The notes under the pieces were generated by a model. It made no database searches, was not told the DNA's origin, and saw only the letters and a list, made by a program, of their open reading frames with translations. Source: Lentzea atacamensis (GTDB lineage Bacteria; Actinomycetota; Actinomycetes; Mycobacteriales; Pseudonocardiaceae). From it: DNA of 64,000 nucleotides. Location of the stretch: positions 248,001 to 312,000 of the forward strand of contig NZ_QLTT01000007.1 in the NCBI RefSeq assembly GCF_003269295.1, given 5' to 3'. Numbering within the stretch: position 1 is the stretch's first letter; every line of letters begins with the position of its first letter. Positions 17,722 through 25,780 of this stretch are shown here, in pieces. A program made the translations under genes and the position numbers.

Positions 17722-18582
17722 TCATCTGGTCATCGCACGTGCGAGCAGTGCCCGGCCCGCGCCGGGCACTGCCACCGCGAGACGTCGTGAGTTCGGCACA
17801 GCGACCCTCCGCCACAGCACCTCGCAGCCGATGAGCCCGAGGATGTCGCGATACAGCGTGAAAGCCGTCTGCATGCAGGGCCGCGACGACGGCGACAGCA
17901 TCGCGATCCCCGGTTCGGCCGACTGATATATCGCATACGAGTGCGCGACGAGTTCGCCGAGCGCCCGTTGCACGCGGCCGTCCGCGCGACGACTTCGTCG
18001 GCACCATTGCAAGAGGTCGCGGTCGACACCGTGCGCGACGAGGACGTCCTGCGGCAGGTACACGCGGCCGCGGTCGAGGTCCTCGCCGACGTCGCGCAGG
18101 AAGTTCGTCAGCTGGAACGCCACCCCGAGCCGGGCCGCGTACGGTTCGGCGTCCGCACGGGGCACGACGGTGCCGAGAACGGGCAGCATCTGCAGCCCGA
18201 TGACCTCCGCCGAGCCGTGCATGTACACGCCGAGGGCGTCGAGGTCGGCGTACTCGGTGACGTGGAGATCCATCCGCATCGACGCGAGGAAGTCCGTGAA
18301 GAGCGAGCGGTTGATGTCGTAGCGGCGCATCGTGTCCGCCAGCGCGTGCAGGACCGGGTTCGACGGCTCCTTGTCGAGCATCCGCTCCAACCGGTCGAGC
18401 TCGCCCTGACGGTCGTCGACCCCGGCCGCGTCGACGATCTCGTCGGCCCACCGCGCGAACGCGTACAGCGCGTGCACCGCGGGTCGCTGTTCGGGCCGCA
18501 GCAGCGTCGTGGCCAGGAAGAAGGTCTTGCCGTACCGCGCGTTCACCCGGCGGCAGGCGGCATAGGCGGTGTCGAGACTCAT
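17722..18582 (-). CDS. Squalene/phytoene synthase family protein
   Basis: This 286-residue head-to-head prenyltransferase family member has an aspartate-rich first motif in FARWADEIVDAAG (~43-55) and a second in FLRDVGEDLDRGRVYLPQD (~165-183). Both coordinate the magnesium-diphosphate. Whether the product is phytoene, squalene or presqualene diphosphate cannot be decided from motifs alone. Its ATG overlaps the stop of the mannosyltransferase gene (ATGA), so the two are translationally coupled. Prenyl synthase IdsA2 lies just upstream and could supply its substrate. A CTGATATATCGC motif (17923-17934) falls inside the gene. Confidence 0.85.
   Translation of the reverse strand: MSLDTAYAACRRVNARYGKTFFLATTLLRPEQRPAVHALYAFARWADEIVDAAGVDDRQGELDRLERMLDKEPSNPVLHALADTMRRYDINRSLFTDFLASMRMDLHVTEYADLDALGVYMHGSAEVIGLQMLPVLGTVVPRADAEPYAARLGVAFQLTNFLRDVGEDLDRGRVYLPQDVLVAHGVDRDLLQWCRRSRRADGRVQRALGELVAHSYAIYQSAEPGIAMLSPSSRPCMQTAFTLYRDILGLIGCEVLWRRVAVPNSRRLAVAVPGAGRALLARAMTR
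17745..17772. terminator. Hairpin at the 3' end of the squalene/phytoene synthase gene
   Basis: A 12-bp perfect stem, GCAGTGCCCGGC paired with GCCGGGCACTGC around CCGC, lies within the last codons of the minus-strand gene and 32 bases past the plus-strand secreted-protein gene. It has no clear U-run. A shared terminator for the convergent pair is plausible. Confidence 0.4.
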
Positions 18583-20093
18583 TCGTAGCGGGTGGACAGG
18601 CCGAACGGGTCCGGCTTCACCAGCGACCGCGCCGCGAGCGCCGACACGAGCAGGGCGAAGAACAGGTAGCCCCACGAGTACAGCGCCGTGTCGCCGTTCG
18701 GGTACGTCACCAGCAAGAGGAACACCGAGGCGACCGTCACCGTCACGAGCGCGCCCGTGCTCCAGGCGAACCCGGCGGCGAGCGCCAGCGGCCAGCTGAA
18801 GTACCACGGCAGCGTCGCGGGGGACAGCAACGCGACGGCCAGCATCGTCAGCGTGCCGCGCCGGATGCTGTCGCGGACGTCGCCGTCACGCGCCGCCCAC
18901 CACTGCGTGTAGGCGATCCAGATCAGCACCGCAGAGCCGAGCGCCCGCGCCACGCCGATGAAGATGCCGCCGTCGACGTAGACGAACCAGTTCACGACCA
19001 TGCGCACGAAGTCGCCGACCGCGCTCGGGATCGACAGCCAGTTGATGATCATCGACGAGCTGCGCAGCGCCGGGATCCAGCCGAGGGTCACGCCGGCGAC
19101 GAGCGTGCACGCGGCGAACGTCCCGAGGAACGCCACCAGGCCGGGCACCAGCGCCTTGCGGAACTGCGTGCGCTTGTCGCCGTCGAGCCGCGCGGCCCAG
19201 ATCCAGACGAGGAACGGCACGATCACGATCGCCGTCGCCTTCACCGAGAACGCGAGGGCGAGCAGCACGAAGCCGACGATGTGCCGGCGGTCGAGCACCA
19301 GCAGCACACCCGCGGCCATCAGCCCGATCATCAGCAGGTCGTTGTGCGCGCCACCGACCAGGTGGATCAGCAGCAACGGGTTCGCGGCCACCAGCCACAG
19401 CGCGATCGCCGACTTGCCGCCCAGGTGACGGCTGAGGCCCGGCAGCGCCCAGCACAGCAGCACCAGCCCGCCCGCGAGCGCGAACCGCATCGCGACGACG
19501 CCGAGGATCACGCTCGCGTTCGTCGCCCACACGATCGCCTTGGCGACGAGGATGAACAGCGGCCCGTACGGCGCCGGCGTGTGCTGCCACACCCAGCTGA
19601 CGTTCTCGCTGAGCGTGCTCTGCAGCACCGCGGGCCCGACCTCGTACGGGTCGTACCCGGTCAGCGCGAGCTGGCCCTGCGCCAGGTAGCTGTAGATGTC
19701 CTTGCTGAACAGCGGCGGCGCGAAGAGCAACGGCAACGTCCAGACCGTCACCGCGACCAGCACCGCGAAGTCGCCGATCTCACCCCACCGGACGAGGCGG
19801 CCGAGCCGGACCCACGCCCAGATCACGAGGCCCAGGCCCAGGTACAGCACCATGCTCGCGAGGTCGTGACCGTGGCCGTAGCGCAGCCAGCTGAGCCCGA
19901 CCTGGGTGAGCAGCGGATCGCGCTCCAGAATCGCGCCCGCACCCATGCCGCCGAGCGCGATCAGCGCCACACCCAGCAGGCCGAGCATGGTCGTGCGGAT
20001 GGGGATGGCGTAGGTGTTCGCGCGCACGACAGGTGAAGGCTCCAGCGGAGACACCTCGGAGCTCGTGCGGGGGAGAGACGGAGTTGCTGCCAT
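18579..20093 (-). CDS. mptA: Alpha-(1->6)-mannopyranosyltransferase, MptA-like (GT-C, polytopic membrane)
   Basis: This 504-residue integral membrane protein has about a dozen hydrophobic helices and is of the GT-C polyprenol-phosphomannose-dependent class. The extracytoplasmic loop LFSKDIYSYLAQGQLAL carries the conserved acidic residue expected for catalysis. GYDPYEVGP and PAPYGPLFI are further family blocks. Synteny with Rv2174, beside IdsA2 and the PknL pair, supports the MptA assignment: elongation of the mannan backbone of lipomannan-type glycolipids on the outer face of the membrane. ATG 20093 is chosen because the upstream frame adds only a short unconserved tail. Confidence 0.87.
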   Translation of the reverse strand: MAATPSLPRTSSEVSPLEPSPVVRANTYAIPIRTTMLGLLGVALIALGGMGAGAILERDPLLTQVGLSWLRYGHGHDLASMVLYLGLGLVIWAWVRLGRLVRWGEIGDFAVLVAVTVWTLPLLFAPPLFSKDIYSYLAQGQLALTGYDPYEVGPAVLQSTLSENVSWVWQHTPAPYGPLFILVAKAIVWATNASVILGVVAMRFALAGGLVLLCWALPGLSRHLGGKSAIALWLVAANPLLLIHLVGGAHNDLLMIGLMAAGVLLVLDRRHIVGFVLLALAFSVKATAIVIVPFLVWIWAARLDGDKRTQFRKALVPGLVAFLGTFAACTLVAGVTLGWIPALRSSSMIINWLSIPSAVGDFVRMVVNWFVYVDGGIFIGVARALGSAVLIWIAYTQWWAARDGDVRDSIRRGTLTMLAVALLSPATLPWYFSWPLALAAGFAWSTGALVTVTVASVFLLLVTYPNGDTALYSWGYLFFALLVSALAARSLVKPDPFGLSTRYE

Positions 20094-20141
20094 CGCCCGA
20101 ACATCGTTGCACAAGGCGTGGAAGCGTCAGCAAGCAACAGC

Positions 20142-20181
20142 CCGGACTGGTCACGAGGAGTTAATGAAGAAACCAGTCCGG
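20142..20181. terminator. Hairpin between idsA2 and mptA
   Basis: CCGGACTGGT (20142-20151) pairs perfectly with ACCAGTCCGG (20172-20181) around a 20-base loop. It lies just past the idsA2 stop and upstream of mptA on the minus strand. It may be a terminator or attenuator; the large loop makes it less typical. Confidence 0.5.
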
Positions 20182-20197
20182 TGACTCATGATCGACT

Positions 20198-21301
20198 TCA
20201 GAACGCCCGCTTCGTGGAACTGATCGCGAGGTCGGCGAGCTTGGTCGCCGCGGGCTCGGCCACGGGAGCCGCGTCGAGGGCGGCCAGCGCGCTTTTCGTG
20301 AGCTCCTCGATGCGCTCCTCGACGGCGTCGACGGCACCCACCTTCACGAGCGCGCGGCGGACCTCCTCGACGGTGTCGATGTCGAGGTCGGGTTTGCCCA
20401 GAGCGATATCCAACATATCGGCGCCGAACTGCATGCCGAGCGCCACGAGCAGCGTCCGCTTGCCCTCGGCGAGGTCGTCACCAGCGGGTTTGCCGGTCAC
20501 CTCCGGGTCGCCGAAGACGCCGAGCAGGTCGTCGCGCAGCTGGAACGCGACGCCGATGTCGGCACCGAACGCCCGCAGCCCGTCGATCAGCTCCGGCGAG
20601 CCGCCCGCCATCGCCGCGCCCATGTGCAACGGCCGTTCGACGGTGTACGCGGCCGTCTTGAGCCGGTCGATCCGCAGCGCCGCGTCCGCGGACGAGTCGC
20701 CCCGCGCCTGCGTCAGCACGTCGAGGTACTGGCCCGCGAGCATCTCGGTGCGCATGTCCCGCCACGGCTCGCTCATCCGCCGCAGCACCTCGGAGGGCAG
20801 CCCGGCGGCGAAGAGCATGTCGTCCGCCCACGCCAGCGCGATGTCGCCGATCAGGACCGCGGCCGACATGCCGAACCGCTCCGACGAGCCGAGCCAGCCC
20901 TGCTCCCGGTGCCGCGCGCCGAACGCGATGTGCACGGTCGGCTTGCCCCGGCGCACCGACGAGGCGTCCATCAGGTCGTCGTGGATCAGCGCGCACGCCT
21001 GGATGAGCTCCAGCGAGCTGACCGCCGTGAGCACCTCGTCCGCGAGCTCACCATCCGGATCACCACCCGCCGCGCGCCACCCCCACCACGCGTAGGTCGG
21101 GCGGATGCGCTTGCCGCCGCCCAGCACGAAGTCCGAGAGCGCGTCCACCGCGCTCGCGAAGCTCGGGTCCATCGCCTCGCCCGACGCGCGCCGGGAGGCC
21201 AGGTACGTGGTCAACGCTGCTTCGACGTGCTGGGGCAGGGCAACATCGATCGGGTGGTGGGACACATGTCCATGGTCCGCTGTGTCCGGGACCACCCGCA
21301 T
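20198..21301 (-). CDS. idsA2: Polyprenyl (E-) diphosphate synthase, IdsA2-like
   Basis: This trans-prenyl diphosphate synthase has ~367 residues. The first aspartate-rich motif DDLMD is at ~108-112, preceded by the GGGKRIRP substrate block (~61-68). The second, RDDLLGVFGD, is at ~253-262. Lengths and motifs fit short- to medium-chain synthases (geranylgeranyl or longer); chain length cannot be read with certainty. ATG 21301 is chosen; a GTG at 21265 is possible. It is the positional homologue of Rv2173 and is divergent from metF. Confidence 0.9.
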   Translation of the reverse strand: MRVVPDTADHGHVSHHPIDVALPQHVEAALTTYLASRRASGEAMDPSFASAVDALSDFVLGGGKRIRPTYAWWGWRAAGGDPDGELADEVLTAVSSLELIQACALIHDDLMDASSVRRGKPTVHIAFGARHREQGWLGSSERFGMSAAVLIGDIALAWADDMLFAAGLPSEVLRRMSEPWRDMRTEMLAGQYLDVLTQARGDSSADAALRIDRLKTAAYTVERPLHMGAAMAGGSPELIDGLRAFGADIGVAFQLRDDLLGVFGDPEVTGKPAGDDLAEGKRTLLVALGMQFGADMLDIALGKPDLDIDTVEEVRRALVKVGAVDAVEERIEELTKSALAALDAAPVAEPAATKLADLAISSTKRAF

Positions 21302-21369
21302 GGCGGGGCCCGCGTACCACATGGTGAGCGGAAGTCTCACCTGGCGGAAATGCCATTAGGGTTGTACCC

Positions 21370-22263
21370 ATGACGTCGGTGGTGGAGCGGCTACAGGGAC
21401 AGTCCAGTGTCTCGGCCCCCAAGTTCTCGGTCGAGTTCCTGCCACCGCGGGACGCCGAGGACGAGAAGATCCTGTGGAAGGCCGTTCGCGAGCTGGAAGG
21501 CCTGGACCCGGCCTTCGTGTCGATCACCTATGGCGCCGGCGGGTCGCGAAGGGACCGCACGATCCGCGCCACCGGCCGGATCGCGCAGGAGACGACGCTG
21601 CTGCCGGTCGCGCACCTGACCGCCGTCGACCACTCGGTGGCCGAGCTGCGCAACGTGATCGGCTGGTACGCGGCGATCGGCGTGCGCAACATCCTGGCGC
21701 TGCGCGGCGACCCTCCCGGCGACCCGATGGGCGAGTGGGTCGCGCACCCCGAGGGCCTCAACTACGCCGACGAGCTGGTCCGGCTCGTGCGCGAGCTCGG
21801 CGACTTCTGCGTCGGCGTGGCGGCGTTCCCGTACGGGCATCCGCGGTCGAGCGACCTCGACACCGACCTGAAGTACCTGCTGCGCAAGCTCAACGCGGGC
21901 GCGGACTACGCGGTGGCGCAGCTGTTCCACGAGCCGGAGCCGTTCCTGCGGCTGCGCGACAGGGTGGCGGAGGCCGGCTGTCCGGCGGCGATCCTGCCGG
22001 GGATCATGCCGATGCTGTCCGCGCGCGGCCTGGCCAAGATCGTGGAGCTGTCCGGCGCTGACCTGCCGGTGGAGATCTCGCGGCGGCTGGAGCCGTACGC
22101 CGACGACCCCGCGGGATTCCGCGCCACGGGCATCGACATCGCGACCGAGATGTGCCAGCGGTTGCTGGAGGAAGGCGTGCCCGCGCTGCACTTCTACACG
22201 ATGAACCGGTCGAAGGCGACGAAGGAAGTGCTGGGGCGCTTGGGTTTGGTGACCCGCGTCTAG
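21370..22263 (+). CDS. metF: Methylenetetrahydrofolate reductase
   Basis: This 297-residue TIM-barrel flavoprotein reduces 5,10-methylene-THF to 5-methyl-THF for methionine synthesis. Family blocks are KFSVEFLPPRDAEDE at the start, FVSITYGAGGSRRDRT (~53-68), NILALRGDPPGDP (~110), VAAFPYGHPRS and the late LHFYTMNRSKATKEVL. The active-site glutamate of the first block is present. It is homologous in position to Rv2172c. Its stop overlaps the convergent lipoprotein gene by four bases. Confidence 0.92.
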   Translation: MTSVVERLQGQSSVSAPKFSVEFLPPRDAEDEKILWKAVRELEGLDPAFVSITYGAGGSRRDRTIRATGRIAQETTLLPVAHLTAVDHSVAELRNVIGWYAAIGVRNILALRGDPPGDPMGEWVAHPEGLNYADELVRLVRELGDFCVGVAAFPYGHPRSSDLDTDLKYLLRKLNAGADYAVAQLFHEPEPFLRLRDRVAEAGCPAAILPGIMPMLSARGLAKIVELSGADLPVEISRRLEPYADDPAGFRATGIDIATEMCQRLLEEGVPALHFYTMNRSKATKEVLGRLGLVTRV

Positions 22264-22922
22264 GTCATCACGTTGCGCTTGTGCGCGATGAGAGCGAGCA
22301 CGACGACGATCAGCGCGGCACCGCCGGTGAGCCCGGCGACGAGCAGCGCCCAGCCGAAGAACGAGCCGGACTCCTCGCCCGCGTACTGCACGGTCGCTTG
22401 GAGCATCGACGCCTGACCGGGTTTCGGAGACCACGCGATGGTGTTGTTCTCCTCCTCACGGCCGTTGGTGTTCACGATCTTGCCGGGGAAGCTGACCTTC
22501 ACCTGGATGTCCGCGCGTTCCACGGGCACCTGGGTGAGGTCGACCGAGCCCGAGAGCGTGACAAGATCACCCGACCGGCGGAAGTTCATGCTGTACCGGC
22601 TGTTCGACGAGCTGGTGGCGGAGGAGAGCGTGCGCATCTCCTCGAACGACAGGCCGTTGAAGAACAACTGTGTGCCCGCGTACGCCTCCACCCGGTACGG
22701 CTTGGTGGTCACGCGGCTCGCGAGCTCCGGCGGCACCTTGAGCTGGGGACCGGGGTCGTTGTCCTGCGTGGGCGGCGTGGCCGCGACGATCTCACCCGAG
22801 ACGCGGTCGTCGTCCGACACGGCCATGGCCGCGTACACACGAACGCAACCGCTCAACGAGAACAGGGTGAGCAGCAGGAAGACCGGCACCAGAAGTGCCC
22901 GGGATCGACGCACGGCGGACAT
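22260..22922 (-). CDS. lppM: LppM-like lipoprotein with C-terminal transmembrane helix
   Basis: This 220-residue protein has a lipoprotein signal (LLVPVFLLLTLFSLSGC, lipobox LSGC), an extracytoplasmic beta-rich domain, and a C-terminal helix (LLVAGLTGGAALIVVVLALI) ending in a basic tail. The two-ended membrane anchorage and the location after MetF match M. tuberculosis LppM (Rv2171), reported to influence phagocytosis. In this presumably non-pathogenic relative the role is unknown. I chose ATG 22922, since the upstream extension adds only a few residues before the signal peptide. Confidence 0.85.
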   Translation of the reverse strand: MSAVRRSRALLVPVFLLLTLFSLSGCVRVYAAMAVSDDDRVSGEIVAATPPTQDNDPGPQLKVPPELASRVTTKPYRVEAYAGTQLFFNGLSFEEMRTLSSATSSSNSRYSMNFRRSGDLVTLSGSVDLTQVPVERADIQVKVSFPGKIVNTNGREEENNTIAWSPKPGQASMLQATVQYAGEESGSFFGWALLVAGLTGGAALIVVVLALIAHKRNVMT

Positions 22923-23019
22923 CCTGCCAGCACGGTCCAAACGACGCAGTACCTCCATTGGTCGTGAGCTTGACTAACTACCTTTTGGTGCCGTGGGCCG
23001 CGAGGTAGCGTTTCGCGCC

Positions 23020-24672
23020 ATGGCATCCGTGCACGAGATCAGCAACAAGTACGTCAGCGACTACGTGGCGCTCGACCCCATCACCGCCACCACCCTGGGC
23101 TTCGCGGGATCCGATGACCAGCTGACGGACTTCTCGCCGGAAGGGCACGCGGCGCGCGACGAACTCGCCGTCCGCGCTCTGGCGGACATCACCGCCGCAA
23201 AACCCGCGGATGCTTCCGAGGAAGCGGCACGCGCCGTCTTCCTCGAACGAACGGGCCTCGAGCACGAGCGTTACGAGCTCGGCCAGACCGAGTCGTCGTT
23301 GAACGTGATCGCCAGCCCGATCCAGTCGGTGCGCGACATCTTCGACCAGATGCCGACCGACACGCCGGAAGACTGGGCCACCATCGGGCGTCGTCTTTCC
23401 GCCGTGCCCACAGCTCTGGACGGTCTGCGCGCTTCTCTCTCACACGCCGCTTCCCGTGGCCACGTTTCCGCGCTGCGTCAGGTGACCAAGGTCGCCGCAC
23501 AGTGCGACGTCTGGGCTTCGACGTTCTTCACCTCGTTCGTCGCCTCGTCCGGTGCCGACGGCGCGCTGCGTTCCTCTCTCGACGCCAGTGCCGCCGCCGC
23601 TGCTTCCGCGTACGCCGAGTTCGCCTCGTTCCTGCGGACGTCGCTGGCACCCCAGGCGCCGGAGAAGGACGCGGTCGGCGAGGAGCGGTACCGCCTCGGC
23701 TCGCGCTACTTCACCGGGTCGCGGCTCGACCTGGCCGAGGCGTACGCGTGGGGCTGGGAGGAGTTCCTCGGCATCGAGGCCGAGATGAAGAAGGTCGCGG
23801 CACGGTTGAAGCCGGGCGCTTCACTGGTCGAAACGGCCGCCTACCTCGACGAGCAGCCGCGCTACCAGGTCCACGGCAAGGACGGGCTGCAGGCGTGGAT
23901 GCAGGAGCTGTCCGACAAGGCCCTGCTCGACCTGCGCGACGTGCACTTCGAACTGCCGGACGCGCTGATGAACCTCGAGTGCAAGATCGCGCCGCCCGGC
24001 GGTGGCGTCGGTGCCTACTACACGCCGCCGACCGCCGACTTCTCCCGCCCCGGCCGCATGTGGTGGTCGATCGCCGAGGACAAGACGGTGTTCCCGACAT
24101 GGCGCGAGACCTCGACCGTCTACCACGAGGGCGTGCCGGGACATCACCTCCAGTGCGCGACGGCGGTGTACCAGGCGGAGACGCTCAACAACTTCCAGCG
24201 CCTGATGTGCTGGGTCTCCGGCCACGGCGAGGGCTGGGCGCTCTACGCGGAACGCCTCATGCGCGAGCTCGGTTACCTCGACGACGACGGCGACCTGCTC
24301 GGCATGCTCGACGCGCACCTGTTCCGCGCGGCCCGCGTGATCATCGACATCGGCATGCACCTGGAACTGGAGATCCCCGCCGGCACCGGTTTCCACCCCG
24401 GTGAGCGCTGGACCCCGGAGCTCGGTCTCGAGTTCCTGCTGACGAGGACGCTGCAGGAGCCCGCGGCGGCCCGCGACGAGATCGACCGCTACCTCGGCTG
24501 GCCGGGCCAGGCACCGGCGTACAAGATCGGCGAGCGCCTCTGGCTCGCCGCTCGCGAGGACGCACGGGCCCGCAAGGGCGCCGACTTCGATCTAAAGCGC
24601 TTCCACAAGGACGCCCTGGAGATGGGCTCGATGGGCCTCGACACCTTGCGTGAACGGTTGGCGGCCCTCTGA
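23020..24672 (+). CDS. DUF885 family (putative zinc peptidase)
   Basis: This 550-residue DUF885 protein has a gluzincin-type zinc motif HEGVPGHH inside TVYHEGVPGHHLQ (~370), then a distal glutamate region in SGHGEGWALYAERLM. No signal peptide is present. Such proteins are predicted metal-dependent aminopeptidases or oligopeptidases; the substrate is unknown. ATG 23020 begins MASVHEISNKYVSDYVAL, matching the usual family start better than the upstream ATG. Element copy 3 lies directly after the stop. Confidence 0.87.
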   Translation: MASVHEISNKYVSDYVALDPITATTLGFAGSDDQLTDFSPEGHAARDELAVRALADITAAKPADASEEAARAVFLERTGLEHERYELGQTESSLNVIASPIQSVRDIFDQMPTDTPEDWATIGRRLSAVPTALDGLRASLSHAASRGHVSALRQVTKVAAQCDVWASTFFTSFVASSGADGALRSSLDASAAAAASAYAEFASFLRTSLAPQAPEKDAVGEERYRLGSRYFTGSRLDLAEAYAWGWEEFLGIEAEMKKVAARLKPGASLVETAAYLDEQPRYQVHGKDGLQAWMQELSDKALLDLRDVHFELPDALMNLECKIAPPGGGVGAYYTPPTADFSRPGRMWWSIAEDKTVFPTWRETSTVYHEGVPGHHLQCATAVYQAETLNNFQRLMCWVSGHGEGWALYAERLMRELGYLDDDGDLLGMLDAHLFRAARVIIDIGMHLELEIPAGTGFHPGERWTPELGLEFLLTRTLQEPAAARDEIDRYLGWPGQAPAYKIGERLWLAAREDARARKGADFDLKRFHKDALEMGSMGLDTLRERLAAL

Positions 24673-24693
24673 CCCACCTCTCCGCCGCAGCAC

Positions 24694-24773
24694 TCTGACC
24701 TGCGCAAACCCGCCCTTATGCAAAAGACGTTTGCGGACGTCCGCAAACGTCTTTTGCATAACTGATATATCGG
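24694..24773. repeat. Mosaic palindromic element, copy 3, with a 46-base perfect palindrome
   Basis: The order is CTGACCTGCGCAAACCCGCC, a 46-base perfect palindrome (24716-24761, arm TTATGCAAAAGACGTTTGCG plus GAC), then CTGATATATCGG (24762-24773) running on into ATATCGC. It is the reverse complement of copy 2 with only a few differences. It lies between a plus-strand gene ending at 24672 and a minus-strand gene ending at 24791. Confidence 0.9.
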
Positions 24774-24790
24774 ATATCGCTGGCGGGGTG

Positions 24791-25198
24791 CTACCCGGCG
24801 GGGTGAGGGCGCCGGAGCCGGAACATCGAGATGTCGAAACCGGTGCCGGTGAGGCTGCTGTCGAACGGCTCGCCATCGGGGCCGGAGTAGGTCAGCCTGC
24901 GCACGTCGTCGTTGGACAGGAAGGCGCCTTCGATCTCGAAGTCGTCGCCACCGCTCTTGATGCGCTGCGACAGCTGGTGGGCCAGGTACTGCGCGAGGCT
25001 GTACCCCTTGCCGGTGCCTCCCACCTCGGCCTTGAGCTCCTTGGCGATCTCCGGGTGCGCCCGGTCGACCTTGATCGCGAGTTGGTACGCGGTCATGTAG
25101 GGACGGCCGAAGTGGTGGCCAGAGTCGTTGACGATGGTCACGGTCCCGAGCGCTTCACGGACCTTCTCCTGAACCGACAGCCTCTCCCAGATGCTCAC
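24791..25198 (-). CDS. Hypothetical protein, 135 aa
   Basis: A GTG at 25198 is preceded by GGAGGA nine bases upstream, and codon use matches the neighbours. The protein is soluble and mixed alpha/beta: WERLSVQEKVREALGTVTI, then GHHFGRPYMTAYQLAIKVD, then YSLAQYLAHQLSQRIKSGG. The middle resembles a short ligand- or DNA-contacting helix pair, but I do not recognise a family. It shares the minus strand with the following VOC gene (63-base gap). Confidence 0.7.
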   Translation of the reverse strand: MSIWERLSVQEKVREALGTVTIVNDSGHHFGRPYMTAYQLAIKVDRAHPEIAKELKAEVGGTGKGYSLAQYLAHQLSQRIKSGGDDFEIEGAFLSNDDVRRLTYSGPDGEPFDSSLTGTGFDISMFRLRRPHPAG

Positions 25199-25261
25199 GT
25201 GGCACGTCCTCCTGCGGCGGCGGATTCGACGGACGGCCTGTCGCGGGATCGCGGGAAGTCG

Positions 25262-25756
25262 TTACGACGCGGGCGCCCACCGAACGCGCACTCGGTTGGT
25301 GATCGGCTCCGAGTCGTCGGTCCGCACGAACTCCAGCCACGGGCCCGGTTCCGGCCGCACCGAGGCGAACCCGTCACCGCTGCGCACCACCGGATGCCCG
25401 GTCGCCTGAGCGGAAGCCAGCGGATCCGGGGAGTCGACGACGACGGCCGCGATCACGCCGGTGTACTCGGGCCGGGGTTCCAGGACGCAGAACTCGTTGC
25501 CCTGCGGATCGCGCAACACGACCCACGGCACGTCTCGCTGCCCGATGTCGGCGTGCTCGGCGCCGAGCTTCAGGGCCCGCGCCACGATGTCCGCCTGGTG
25601 CTCGGGCGACGTCGAGGCGAGATCGATGTGCACCCGGTTCTTCTCGATCTTCGGGGCGTCGCTCCACACGAACGTCAGCTTGAGCTCGTCACCGGCGAAC
25701 TCGGACCAGAACGCGGCCAGGGCGGAGGGATCGGCTGCGTCGAACGTGATTTCCAC
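25262..25756 (-). CDS. VOC (glyoxalase/bleomycin-resistance-like) family protein
   Basis: This 164-residue protein starts at GTG 25756 (VEITFDAADPSALAAFW). It has the VOC-typical FDA..P..LA.FW opening, the histidine in NRVHIDLAS and the DPQGNEFCVLEPR strand bearing the usual glutamate metal ligand. Such proteins are dioxygenases, isomerases or resistance proteins; nothing here picks one. The divergent phosphatase starts only 24 bases away, so their promoters overlap or one gene is leaderless. Confidence 0.85.
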   Translation of the reverse strand: MEITFDAADPSALAAFWSEFAGDELKLTFVWSDAPKIEKNRVHIDLASTSPEHQADIVARALKLGAEHADIGQRDVPWVVLRDPQGNEFCVLEPRPEYTGVIAAVVVDSPDPLASAQATGHPVVRSGDGFASVRPEPGPWLEFVRTDDSEPITNRVRVRWAPAS

Positions 25757-25780
25757 GCGTGCGAGGGTACTGTCTCGCGG

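Noticed and set aside
24650..25780. N-terminal extension of the PhoD-like frame back to 24650
   Set aside because: It runs antisense through two minus-strand genes and through palindromic element 3; the phosphatase homology starts at 25781.
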